A DNA stretch of 64,000 bases from Planctomycetota bacterium (GTDB taxonomy: Bacteria; Planctomycetota; Phycisphaerae; Phycisphaerales; SM1A02), in contig JAIOPG010000002.1 in NCBI GenBank assembly GCA_021414025.1, forward strand, positions 310,001 to 374,000, given 5' to 3'. Position numbers and translations under genes: made by a program. Below the pieces are notes generated by a model. That model did not search any database, had not been told where the DNA came from, and saw nothing but the letters and a program-made list of their open reading frames with translations. This document shows, piece by piece, positions 17,174 to 25,462 of the stretch. Position 1 is the stretch's first letter, and each line of letters opens with the position of its first letter.

Positions 17174-18718
17174 TTACCTCTTCTCCTCGAGCACCAGGAT
17201 TCGGTAAAGCAGCGTGCGGACGTTTCGTGGAAAGAGCAGCAGGAGGTGATGGAGGGCATCGATGTAGCCGAAGCGCAGCAGGACGAAGCTCACCGCGGTG
17301 TAGGTCAACAGGCAGAAGGCGAACTCGATGAACGCCTCGACTCGAATCGAGGTGCTCGAAATCTCAAGGAGCTCCACAACGCTTTTGGCCAGGCCCGAAG
17401 TCGCCACCGCCGCCAGGATGGCGTAGAGCGGCGTCGAGTAGATCTCGTAGCGGAACGTGGTCGACGGGAGGTGCACCTCGCGGGAAACCTGCTGGATCTG
17501 GAAGAGGGCCATCGCCGTGCTGGCCACGCCCACGCCGATGACCAGGGTGGTGGCGACATGCTCCACAGGGATGGTGAAGGCGTAAATGCAACCGACGGCG
17601 ACCAGGGCGCCGACGCACTTGCCCAGGGCGCGCCCGAAGAAGAGCTTGAGCGTCAACCGCCAGCGCCGCGTGCCCATGATCGGCGCCTCCAGAAGCGTCT
17701 GGACCGTGGGATAGATCAGCAGGACGCTGGCGAAGACCACCGGCTGGATGCTGGCATCCCAGCGCTCCTTGAACATCAGGTGCACCATGCTGGGATAGAC
17801 CGCGGCGACCGACATCACGAAGATGGGCACGAAGACGATTCCGGTCATGAAGGTCTGCCGGACGTTCTCGTTCTCGGAATCGGCGTCGCCGCGGATCCGC
17901 GCCGCGTAGGGGGCGAGCACGCTCTGCAGCGTCGACGAAAGGAGCTGGATCGGCTGGATCGCCATCTGGTTGGCGAAGAAGTAGATGCCCAGCGAGGCGA
18001 CCGGAATGAAAAAGCTGGCGATGAACAGGTCGAGCTGGCTGCCCAGCGAGGTGATGATCGCGATGCAGAAGGGGATCCGAATGGCGGCGATGGTGTCCGG
18101 AAGCCAGTTCGGTGCGGCGACGAAGTAGCTCCTTTGGACGCCGCATTGCAGCAGGCTCCACAGGATGACGACGAGGTTGTTGACGATCAGGGCCACCACG
18201 AAGCTCATGCCACCGTAGCCGTGGGAGGCGCAGTAGAAGGCGGTAAGAAACTTGAGGGTCGCCGCCACCGTGTCCATAAGCGCGATCTGCTTGAAGAACA
18301 GCTTCGAGGCCATGATGGCGCGGGGATAGGTGGAGATGTTGAACGTGAGGAATTGAAGGGCGCAGGCGAAGAGGATCCACCCCAGCCCCCCTGTTGAGTC
18401 CGGGGGGTAGAGGTACTGCGCCGGGAGCACGGAGGAGAGCGTCAGGACCGTCCCCAGGACGCCGCAGGTGAGCGTGATGTTGAAGAGCCCGCCGCCGATG
18501 GTGCCGAATTCGCTCGGCGTCATGGTCTGGAACATCGTGCCGGTGCCGCCACCGCGCATGATGGTGGTGAAGGTCATGATGCCCAATGCGATCGCGTAGA
18601 GGCCGTAGTCGTGGGGCGCCAGGTACCAAGCCACCACGATTTGCGTGAGCAATCCGCTGCCCCGGCTATAGATGCTGGAAAGTCCGACGAGGAATATGTT
18701 GGTTGACTTGCTCTTCAT
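17174..18718 (-). CDS. Polysaccharide flippase family membrane protein (copy 1)
   Basis: A 514-residue protein with about 12-14 hydrophobic segments, resembling Wzx-type oligosaccharide flippases and related MOP-superfamily exporters that move lipid-linked sugars across the inner membrane. I chose ATG 18718 (MKSKSTNIFLVGLSSIYSRG) because it lines up with the start of its tandem paralogue; the frame itself is open further upstream. Conserved family pattern includes SRGSGLLTQIVVAWYLAP, in the first transmembrane region, and LEAPIMGTRRWRLTLKL. No glycosyltransferase genes are nearby, so the carried glycan is unknown. Upstream TATATT with TTTACT 19 bases before it may be its promoter. Confidence 0.75.
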   Translation of the reverse strand: MKSKSTNIFLVGLSSIYSRGSGLLTQIVVAWYLAPHDYGLYAIALGIMTFTTIMRGGGTGTMFQTMTPSEFGTIGGGLFNITLTCGVLGTVLTLSSVLPAQYLYPPDSTGGLGWILFACALQFLTFNISTYPRAIMASKLFFKQIALMDTVAATLKFLTAFYCASHGYGGMSFVVALIVNNLVVILWSLLQCGVQRSYFVAAPNWLPDTIAAIRIPFCIAIITSLGSQLDLFIASFFIPVASLGIYFFANQMAIQPIQLLSSTLQSVLAPYAARIRGDADSENENVRQTFMTGIVFVPIFVMSVAAVYPSMVHLMFKERWDASIQPVVFASVLLIYPTVQTLLEAPIMGTRRWRLTLKLFFGRALGKCVGALVAVGCIYAFTIPVEHVATTLVIGVGVASTAMALFQIQQVSREVHLPSTTFRYEIYSTPLYAILAAVATSGLAKSVVELLEISSTSIRVEAFIEFAFCLLTYTAVSFVLLRFGYIDALHHLLLLFPRNVRTLLYRILVLEEKR

Positions 18719-18881
18719 CGTGAAATCAGCGCCGAGAAAATTCCAGAATATAGGCAATCCAGCGTTTGGCGAGTAAAGCGATTGCCCGAAATACCTCCCT
18801 TCGAGCGAAAAATTATTTGCCTGTTCCGGCCGAGCGAGGCGCCCAAACCCGGGGGCCGCGCGGCGCGGACTGCAGAGGCGT

Positions 18882-20459
18882 CTAGTGCTGTGGCGAGGGG
18901 CTGGCCTGCGCCCTATTCGGCTCCTCGAGCAGCATCAGCCGATACAGTCTGGAGCGAATTCCGCTCGGGACCAGGATGAGGATGTTGTGCAGATTCTCGA
19001 TGTAGCCGAAGCGGAGCAGGACCAGGTTGATGGTCGAATAGGCGGCCAGGCAGAACAGGAATTCCAGCAGCGATTCCAGCCGCGATGTGATGCTGGCAAT
19101 GTGCAGGAGTCCCACGACGCTTTCCGCCAGGCCCGATGTGGCAATCGCCGCGAGGATCGCGTACATCGGTGTCGAGTAGATCTCGTAGCGAAAGGTTTTT
19201 GCCGGCAGTTTGACCTGCTTGGTGACCTGGTAGATCTGCAGGAGCGAGACCATGGTCGCGGCCAGTCCCACGCCGATGATCACTGCAGTGGACTTGTGCA
19301 CGTCCGGGATGTCGAACGCGAAGATGGCCCCCACCGCGAGCAGGGCGCCGGTGATCTTCGCCAGCGCCCGTCCGCCGAAGAGCCGCAGCGTCAGCCACCA
19401 GCGCCGGGCGCCCATGATCGGCGCCTCCAGCAGGATTTGAACCGTGGGAAAGATCAGCAAGATGCTGGCGAAGGTGACGGGCATGATGCTTGCGTCCCAC
19501 TTCTCAAGGAACAGCAAGTGCACCATGCTGGGGTACATGGCGGCGACCGCCATCACGAAGATGGGCACGAAAACAATCCCGGTCAGGAAGGTTTGGCGAA
19601 TGTGCTCGTTCTCCGAATCGTCGTGACCGCGGATTTGCGCCGCGTAGGGGGAGAGCACGTTCTGAAGCGTCCCCGAGACAAGCAGGACGGGCTGGATGGC
19701 CATCTGGCTCGCGAAAGAATAGATGCCAAGAGAGGAGATCGGGATGAAGAAGCTAGCGATCAAGAAGTCCGGCTGGCTGCCCAGCGAGTTGACGATGGCG
19801 ATCAAGAAGGGGATCTTGATCAAGGACAGGGTCCGGGGGATCCAGTCCGGCGCCACGGTCAGGTTTTGCCAGGTGATTCCGCTCTTGAGCGTGGCCCAGA
19901 TCAGGACCGTGAGGCTGTTCGCCAACACCGAGATCACGAAGCTCATCGCTCCGAAGCCGTGCGACGCGCAGTAGAAGGCGACGCCGAATTTCACCAGCGA
20001 TGCCGTGATGTCCATGGCCGCAACCTGCGAGAACATCAGCTTCGAGGCCATCATCATGCGCGGGAAATTCGAGGCCGTGAAGACGATGAACTGGATCGAC
20101 GTAATGGCCAGGAGCCATCCCAGTCCGCGGATCGCCTCGGGCGGATACAGAAACTCCGTGGGCAATGCGGCTCCAAGGGTCAGCACAGCTCCGAGCAGGC
20201 CGAAGATCATCGAGTATAAGAAAAGTCCTCCACCGACGGTTCTCCACTCCTCCGGCTTCATGGTGGGAAATAGGGTGGAGGTACCGCCGCCGCGGAAGAT
20301 CGTGGTGAATGTCGTGATGCCGAGCACGATTGCGTACAGGCCGTATTCCGCGGGCGAGAGGTACCACGCCGTGACAATCGTCGTGAGCAGGCCACTGACC
20401 CGGCTGATCACGCTCGCGCAGCCGACAATGAAAAGGTTGGTCGATTTATGTTTGGGCAT
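18882..20459 (-). CDS. Polysaccharide flippase family membrane protein (copy 2)
   Basis: A 525-residue tandem paralogue of the preceding flippase, collinear along its length (MPKHKSTNLFIVGCASVISRVSG against MKSKSTNIFLVGLSSIYSRG at the N-terminus, and near-identical LEAPIMGARRWWLTLRL). It has the same multi-helix topology. The two genes are on the same strand with about 160 bases between them, so they arose by tandem duplication and then diverged. This copy has a short Gln/Ser/Pro tail. Export of two related glycans, or a hetero-pair, are both possible; nothing in the sequence decides it. Confidence 0.75.
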   Translation of the reverse strand: MPKHKSTNLFIVGCASVISRVSGLLTTIVTAWYLSPAEYGLYAIVLGITTFTTIFRGGGTSTLFPTMKPEEWRTVGGGLFLYSMIFGLLGAVLTLGAALPTEFLYPPEAIRGLGWLLAITSIQFIVFTASNFPRMMMASKLMFSQVAAMDITASLVKFGVAFYCASHGFGAMSFVISVLANSLTVLIWATLKSGITWQNLTVAPDWIPRTLSLIKIPFLIAIVNSLGSQPDFLIASFFIPISSLGIYSFASQMAIQPVLLVSGTLQNVLSPYAAQIRGHDDSENEHIRQTFLTGIVFVPIFVMAVAAMYPSMVHLLFLEKWDASIMPVTFASILLIFPTVQILLEAPIMGARRWWLTLRLFGGRALAKITGALLAVGAIFAFDIPDVHKSTAVIIGVGLAATMVSLLQIYQVTKQVKLPAKTFRYEIYSTPMYAILAAIATSGLAESVVGLLHIASITSRLESLLEFLFCLAAYSTINLVLLRFGYIENLHNILILVPSGIRSRLYRLMLLEEPNRAQASPSPQH

Positions 20460-20604
20460 GCGGGGAAAGTCGAGCCGCTCAAAAAGTGAAATTCAGGCGT
20501 GCCCCGGAACGGCCGCTATCGACCTTCATTGCGGAAATGAGCTCACTGAATTTCCAATACATCAATTCACCATTATTGCGCCTAAGCGTAATTCCTGGCG
20601 AGCG

Positions 20605-21207
20605 TTAGATCGTCGGAGTCTGCGTGATGGAAATCAATCTCAGGAACTCCTCGCGGGTTGCCAAATTGTTCAGGAAAACCCCGGTCAGCTTGCTCGTTGT
20701 AGTCCATGCGTGCGGCTGGTGCACGCCCCGATAACACATGCAGTAATGCCGTGCCTGCACGACCACGGCGACGCCGCGCGGCTTGAGGTGCTCCTGGATG
20801 GCGCCCGCGATCTGCGCGGTGAGCTTCTCCTGCACCTGCAGGCGCTTGGAGAAGATCTCGACCACCTTGGCCAGCTTGCTCAGACCCACCACGCGCCCGT
20901 CGGGAATGTAGGCGACGTGCGCCTTGCCCACGAAGGGAACCATGTGATGCTCGCAATGGCTTTGGATCTCCAGGCCGCTGAGCAGGACCATCTGGTCGTA
21001 GCCCTCGATCTCGGTGAAGGTGCGTGAAAGCGGCTCGGAGGGATCCATCGCATACCCGCAGAAATGTTCGTGCATCGCGCTGATGACGCGGCGAGGCGTG
21101 TCGATCAGCCCCTCGCGGTTGGGATCGTCCCCGATGAACCCCAGAATGGAGCGGATCTGCTCCATGGCCTTTTTGGTCGCGGGATCGTTGAAGTCGGGCT
21201 CTTTCAT
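20605..21207 (-). CDS. folE: GTP cyclohydrolase I
   Basis: Zn-dependent enzyme converting GTP to dihydroneopterin triphosphate, the entry to folate and pterin synthesis. The 200-residue protein shows the family signatures SHCEHHMVPF (Zn Cys and active-site His residues), HVAYIPDGRVVGLSKL, and QARHYCMCYRGV with the second Zn cysteine. ATG 21207 (MKEPDF) was chosen because a TATCCT box lies just upstream and the length fits; the long upstream frame is a shadow over the divergent ureohydrolase gene. A PTPS/QueD-type protein at 60.1 kb could use its product. Confidence 0.95.
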   Translation of the reverse strand: MKEPDFNDPATKKAMEQIRSILGFIGDDPNREGLIDTPRRVISAMHEHFCGYAMDPSEPLSRTFTEIEGYDQMVLLSGLEIQSHCEHHMVPFVGKAHVAYIPDGRVVGLSKLAKVVEIFSKRLQVQEKLTAQIAGAIQEHLKPRGVAVVVQARHYCMCYRGVHQPHAWTTTSKLTGVFLNNLATREEFLRLISITQTPTI

Positions 21208-21216
21208 GCGATGCGG

Positions 21217-21222
21217 AGGATA
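21217..21222 (-). promoter_or_regulatory. Close -10 box of folE
   Basis: Minus-strand TATCCT ends 9 bases before the folE ATG. It stands back to back with the box for the divergent gene at 21259. Confidence 0.45.
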
Positions 21223-21246
21223 GGCGCTGCCCCGCCTTCCCGCAGG

Positions 21247-21252
21247 TAGCAT
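21247..21252 (+). promoter_or_regulatory. Close -10 box of the ureohydrolase gene
   Basis: TAGCAT ends 6 bases before the ATG at 21259; no Shine-Dalgarno sequence intervenes. Confidence 0.5.
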
Positions 21253-21258
21253 CCCGCC

Positions 21259-22311
21259 ATGCCGGAGCTGATCCGCAAACTCACTCGCAGTGACGCCGTT
21301 GAGCTGGTTCGACGGCGTGCGGGCGAGAAGAAACTGGCCGAAACCGTGGATCTTTGCGGCGATGCGGAGCCCTGGCGCGAAGCACTGGCCCGCTCGTCGG
21401 CGCCGGTGGCCGTGCTGGGGATTCCCTCGGATATCGGCGTCCGCGCCAACTTCGGAAAGATCGGATCCGCCTCGCTGTGGAGCGCCGCCCGGCGGCAATT
21501 CCTGGCCATGCAGGACAACGCCACGCTGCGCGGCGACTCGATTCTTCTCCTGGGCGAATTGATCGTCGACGACCTGATGCGCGAGGCGGCCAAGTTGGAT
21601 CCCGGCGCGGAAGCCGACCTTCATGCGTTGCGGGCCCACGTGGCGAAGGTCGACGAGCGCGTCGCCGAGGCGTCCACGGACATTCTCAAGTCCGGCAAAC
21701 TGCTCATCGCCGTCGGCGGCGGGCATGAGAATGCCTACGGACTGATCAAGGGATTGTCGCAGGCCGCGGGGGAGCCGGCGGGGTGCATCAACATCGACGC
21801 CCACGCCGACTTGCGCAGCGACGAAGGGCGGCACAGCGGCAACTCCTTCTCGGCGGCGCTGCGGGACAAGTTCCTCGAGCGCTACTTCGTGCTCGGCCTG
21901 CAGGAGCCCTTCATCAACAACGAGATGTGGGAGCGCCTCCAGGAGGAGCCCGCGCTGCGCGCTGTCACCCTGGAGACGATTCGCACGCGCGGGCACTTCC
22001 GCAAGAATTTCGTGGTCGCGCCCCATCTGGGAGCGAGCGAGGAGGCGGTGAAGTTCGTCAAGAAGCGCCCGCTGGCGCTGGAGATGGACTTGGATGCGAT
22101 CACCGGTGTTCCCGCCAGCGCTGCGACTCCGGCGGGCCTGGCCGTCGAGGAGGCGCGGGAGATGCTGCGCCACATCGCCCGGCGCCGAAGGGTCGGCACC
22201 TTCCATGTCTGCGAGGGAATTCCCGGGGAATCCGACGCGCAGGGGGTCGGCCGTCTTGCGGCCCTGATGATGGCGGATGTCGCCAAGATCTCGATCGCGC
22301 GGCGCTCCTGA
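21259..22311 (+). CDS. Arginase/formimidoylglutamase-family ureohydrolase
   Basis: Binuclear-manganese hydrolase of the ureohydrolase superfamily. Metal-binding motifs are in order: GGGHE (about residue 154), INIDAHADLR, and EMDLDAI near 275, with SGNSF and TPAGL in the usual positions. At 350 residues it is longer than typical arginases and has an N-terminal extension with helical character. Formimidoylglutamase (histidine degradation) is the closest resemblance I see in motif spacing, but arginase or another guanidino-hydrolase is possible; the AST arginine genes 4 kb upstream make an arginine-related role tempting. It starts a three-gene unit with the ROK kinase and the oxidoreductase. Confidence 0.78.
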   Translation: MPELIRKLTRSDAVELVRRRAGEKKLAETVDLCGDAEPWREALARSSAPVAVLGIPSDIGVRANFGKIGSASLWSAARRQFLAMQDNATLRGDSILLLGELIVDDLMREAAKLDPGAEADLHALRAHVAKVDERVAEASTDILKSGKLLIAVGGGHENAYGLIKGLSQAAGEPAGCINIDAHADLRSDEGRHSGNSFSAALRDKFLERYFVLGLQEPFINNEMWERLQEEPALRAVTLETIRTRGHFRKNFVVAPHLGASEEAVKFVKKRPLALEMDLDAITGVPASAATPAGLAVEEAREMLRHIARRRRVGTFHVCEGIPGESDAQGVGRLAALMMADVAKISIARRS

Positions 22312-22314
22312 GGC

Positions 22315-23232
22315 ATGACATTGAACCGCATCGGCGTCGATCTCGGCGGAACAAAGATTGAAGCAGCGGTGGTCGACTCCAGCGGCTCCGTGATCTGGAA
22401 TGAGCGCGTGGCCACTCCTTCGGGTGACTACGAGGCGACGCTCAAGGCGATTGTGGAGCTGGTCTCGCGGGCGCGACCCGTCGCCGGTGCGGTCGCGGGG
22501 GTCGGCATCGGAACTCCGGGCTCGGAAAATCCAACCACCGGCCTGCACCGCAACGCCAACAGCACCTGCCTCAACGGCAAGCCGCTGCGCGCGGATCTGG
22601 AGCGGCGGCTCGGGCTGCGGGTGCGCACCGCCAACGACGCCAACTGCTTCGCACTCTCCGAGGCGATCGACGGCGCGGCCAAAGGAGCTTCAGTGGTCTT
22701 CGGCGTCATCCTGGGCACGGGGTGCGGCGGCGGCATCGTGGTCCATGGAAAGGTGCTCGGCGGCGCCAACGGAATCGCCGGCGAGTGGGGGCACACGGCG
22801 CTCCCCAACCCCGATGACGAAGAGCGCTCTCGGCCCGCCTGCTGGTGCGGTCGCACCGGATGCCTCGAGCAGTTTCTTTCCGGCAGCGCGGTAGAAATGG
22901 ATCACGCGCTTGGCGCCAAATCGAAGCGCATCCCGCTGACCCGCATCGCCGCGCTCGCCGAAGAGGGCGATCCCGGCGCGACCGCAACCATCGACCGCTG
23001 GATCCACCGGATGGGCCGGGCCTTCGCGGGAATCATCAATGTGCTGGACCCGGACGCCATCGTCCTGGGCGGTGGGGCCAGCCTGGTCGCGGGGCTTCCC
23101 GGGCGGCTTCCCGCGGCCATCCGCCCGCACATCTTCGCCGATGCCTGGAGCACGCCGATCCTGCCGGCCCGCTTCGGCGACGCCAGCGGCGTCCGCGGCG
23201 CGGCGTGGCTTTGCGATACCTTCACGGCATGA
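22315..23232 (+). CDS. ROK-family sugar kinase
   Basis: Phosphorylates a hexose such as fructose, glucose or an N-acetylhexosamine. The phosphate-1 motif GVDLGGTKIEAAVV is at the N-terminus, catalytic Asp lies in TANDANCFALSE, and the glycine-rich ILGTGCGGGIV and EWGHTALPNP follow. The ROK zinc-binding motif CWCGRTGCLE (about residues 178-187) is intact. At 305 residues it matches fructokinase Mak or N-acetylglucosamine kinase NagK, which cannot be separated by eye. It is three bases downstream of the ureohydrolase gene and overlaps the next start as ATGA. Confidence 0.85.
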   Translation: MTLNRIGVDLGGTKIEAAVVDSSGSVIWNERVATPSGDYEATLKAIVELVSRARPVAGAVAGVGIGTPGSENPTTGLHRNANSTCLNGKPLRADLERRLGLRVRTANDANCFALSEAIDGAAKGASVVFGVILGTGCGGGIVVHGKVLGGANGIAGEWGHTALPNPDDEERSRPACWCGRTGCLEQFLSGSAVEMDHALGAKSKRIPLTRIAALAEEGDPGATATIDRWIHRMGRAFAGIINVLDPDAIVLGGGASLVAGLPGRLPAAIRPHIFADAWSTPILPARFGDASGVRGAAWLCDTFTA

Positions 23233-24311
23233 AATCCACGGGAACAAAAATCGGAATCATCGGATGCGGAGCGATCGGCACGGTGCATGCACGGCATGCC
23301 GCTCGTGCGGGACTTGAAGTTGCCGCCATCTGGGATGTGAAACCCGAAGCCGCCAAGTTGCTCTCCGGCGATGCCCCTTCGGCGGAGACGATGCCGAATG
23401 TCGAGGCGCTGCTGGCAAGGGCGGACATCGCCGGCGTCGTGGTCGCGGTGCCCAACAACATGCACATGCCGCTTGCGGTGCAAAGCCTGAAGGCGGGCAA
23501 GCATGTCCTGCTTGAAAAGCCCATGGCCCTTTCCGCCGCCGAATGCGACGCCATATTGAAGGCGTGCCGGGAAACCGGGAAACAGCTGCAGATGGGGTTT
23601 GTCTGCCGCCAGCTTCCGACGGTGTCAACCGCCAAGAAACTGGTCGAGTCGGGAACGTTCGGCTCCCTCTATCACATCAAGGCGAGCACCTACCGACGCC
23701 GCGGCGTGCCCGGGCTTGGAGGCTGGTTCACCGACAAGAAGCGTTCGGGCGGAGGGCCGTTGATTGATCTGGGCGTGCACATCATCGACGCGTCGCTGTG
23801 GCTGGCGGGTTATCCCAAGGTGGAGCGGGTGAGCGGGGCGATTTATTCAAATTTCGGCCGCCAGATGAAGAACTACGCGCACGTGTCCATGTGGGCGGGC
23901 CCGCCCAGGTTCGACGGCGTCTGTGATGTCGAGGACCACGCCACGGCGCTGCTGCGCTGCGCCGGAGGATTGACCATCGAGTTGAACACGACCTGGGCCA
24001 TGAACATTCCCGACGGAGCGCTTCCGGATGGCGTCATCCTCTTCGGCCAGAAGGCGGGCTGTCACATCGGGCTTCACGCCAAGAGGCTCACCCTCGCGAC
24101 TGAGACTCACTCGATGCCCGCGGATCTTGAGCCGCACTTTCTCGCCGAGGATCCGCTCAAGCAGGCGTGGGATTTGCAGGCGTCCGCGTTCCGGTCGCTC
24201 CTGGAGAGTGGCACGAAGCCCATCGCCACTGCCGAGGAGGGCCGCTGCGTGCAGGCCGTCATCGACGCGGTCTATCGCTCGGCCGAGCTGGGGCGCGAAG
24301 TGGAAGTGTGA
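23229..24311 (+). CDS. Gfo/Idh/MocA-family oxidoreductase
   Basis: NAD(P)-dependent sugar or cyclitol oxidoreductase. The N-terminal Rossmann motif GIIGCGAIGTVHARHA starts at about residue 8, followed by the family signature GKHVLLEKPMALS with the catalytic-type Lys. The central (QMGFVCRQLP) and C-terminal beta-sheet dimer region (SGGGPLIDLGVHIIDASLWLAG) include the usual Asp/His pair. ATG 23229 overlaps the ROK stop as ATGA; the longer upstream frame is a shadow. Pairing with a sugar kinase suggests a small carbohydrate-use operon, substrate unknown. Confidence 0.85.
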   Translation: MKSTGTKIGIIGCGAIGTVHARHAARAGLEVAAIWDVKPEAAKLLSGDAPSAETMPNVEALLARADIAGVVVAVPNNMHMPLAVQSLKAGKHVLLEKPMALSAAECDAILKACRETGKQLQMGFVCRQLPTVSTAKKLVESGTFGSLYHIKASTYRRRGVPGLGGWFTDKKRSGGGPLIDLGVHIIDASLWLAGYPKVERVSGAIYSNFGRQMKNYAHVSMWAGPPRFDGVCDVEDHATALLRCAGGLTIELNTTWAMNIPDGALPDGVILFGQKAGCHIGLHAKRLTLATETHSMPADLEPHFLAEDPLKQAWDLQASAFRSLLESGTKPIATAEEGRCVQAVIDAVYRSAELGREVEV

Positions 24312-24315
24312 GTCA

Positions 24316-24333
24316 CGCCGCCCGAGAGCGGCG
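24316..24333. repeat. GC-rich palindrome, related to one at 32590
   Basis: CGCCGC-CCGAGA-GCGGCG followed by GGTC lies between two convergent genes. A very similar hairpin flanked by GGTC is at 32590-32607. It has no good T-run on either strand, so it may be an extragenic repeat rather than a terminator. Confidence 0.35.
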
Positions 24334-24341
24334 GGTCCCAA

Positions 24342-25394
24342 TTAGTGCTTGGTGTCGCCGCTGCCCTGGTACTTGTCCAGGGATTCCTTCATCTCTTCAA
24401 GCATGTCGCCTTCGATGCCGTTCTTGGTTCCCAGGGCCACGGCCTGCTGCTGCGTGGTGAGCGCCTTGGCCTTGTCGCCGCGCTCCCAGTAGACGCGGGC
24501 GAGGGTGTCGAGAATCGCCGGATCCGATGACTTGGACTTGGAGACGGCCTTCTCAGCCGCGGCCAGCGCGAAATCAAGGTCGCGGTTCTTCGCGGGCATT
24601 TCGGTGGCGGTGACCCAGGCCAGCTGGTTGAATTCCTCGGCTTCAAGGTCCTTGCCCAGGAGCTGCTTGCCGACGGCGATCGCCTCGCCGGGCTGATTGG
24701 CGGGGCCGCTGAGAATCTGGAACTTCACCATCGACCACCGGGTGGAGTTCGGATTTTGCTTGATCATCTCGTCGAGTTTCGCCAGCGCCGGTGCGTAGTC
24801 ACCGCTCTTGTTGGCAGCGCCCAACATCTTGGTGAGCTCGCGGCCATCCTCTTCGCTCTTGGCCTGCGCCTCGGCGGCCTGCTTGGCCTTGGTCCGGTCC
24901 CAGGTGCCGGCGACCACAGCGGTCAGTGGCTTGTCCATCTCCATCGGGTGGCCGATCCATTCGATCGTTCCATCCTTGCCCACGATGAAGGCGGTGGGGA
25001 TGCCCTCGGCGCCGGCGGCGTCCAGCCAGGACTTGCCCATGTCGCGGTCACCATCGAAGGCAATGCGGTAGCCCATCGCATCGCCCTTGTTGGCCACGAA
25101 GGACTTCAGCTTCTCCAGGCGGGCGTCGGTCGCGCCGCTCTTGCGCTCGCTTGCGGCGACTGCGATGAACTGGACCGATGGATTGTCCTTCTGCATCTGG
25201 GTGAGATGGGGAATGCTCGCGATGCAGGGCCCGCACCAGGTCGCCCAGAATTCGACGACGTAGGGAGTTCCGGTCTGGAGCTCCTTAACGGGCTCGCCCT
25301 TGACCCAGGCGTCGACCGCGAGCGGCGGAGCCTTGGATCCAATGGTCAGCGTTGCGGGAGCGGCGAGGACGAGGGCGACGAGGGTGGTGAACAT
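24342..25394 (-). CDS. Secreted thioredoxin-like (TlpA/redoxin) protein with helical C-terminal part
   Basis: Exported thiol-disulphide protein. The signal peptide is MFTTLVALVLAAPATLT, with cleavage likely after APA. The thioredoxin fold carries the redox motif WATWCGPC (about 52-59) and a cis-Pro region GIPTAFIVGKDG typical of TlpA/ResA. Residues from about 190 onward are helical and TPR-like (NQLAWVTATEMPAKNRDLDFALAAAEKAV). The start at 25394 is set by a strong AAGGAG 8 bases upstream and by the signal peptide; the longer frame upstream is rejected. Upstream TACCAT could be its -10 box, giving a leadered transcript. Substrate is unknown. Confidence 0.85.
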   Translation of the reverse strand: MFTTLVALVLAAPATLTIGSKAPPLAVDAWVKGEPVKELQTGTPYVVEFWATWCGPCIASIPHLTQMQKDNPSVQFIAVAASERKSGATDARLEKLKSFVANKGDAMGYRIAFDGDRDMGKSWLDAAGAEGIPTAFIVGKDGTIEWIGHPMEMDKPLTAVVAGTWDRTKAKQAAEAQAKSEEDGRELTKMLGAANKSGDYAPALAKLDEMIKQNPNSTRWSMVKFQILSGPANQPGEAIAVGKQLLGKDLEAEEFNQLAWVTATEMPAKNRDLDFALAAAEKAVSKSKSSDPAILDTLARVYWERGDKAKALTTQQQAVALGTKNGIEGDMLEEMKESLDKYQGSGDTKH

Positions 25395-25450
25395 GGCGAT
25401 CTCCTTGAGGAGGGAATGGTACCACGGAAAACCTCCGCCACTCCCGGCAT

Positions 25451-25456
25451 TATGCT
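25451..25456 (+). promoter_or_regulatory. Close -10 box of folD
   Basis: TATGCT ends 6 bases before the ATG at 25463, without a ribosome-binding site between. Confidence 0.55.
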
Positions 25457-25462
25457 TGCGGC

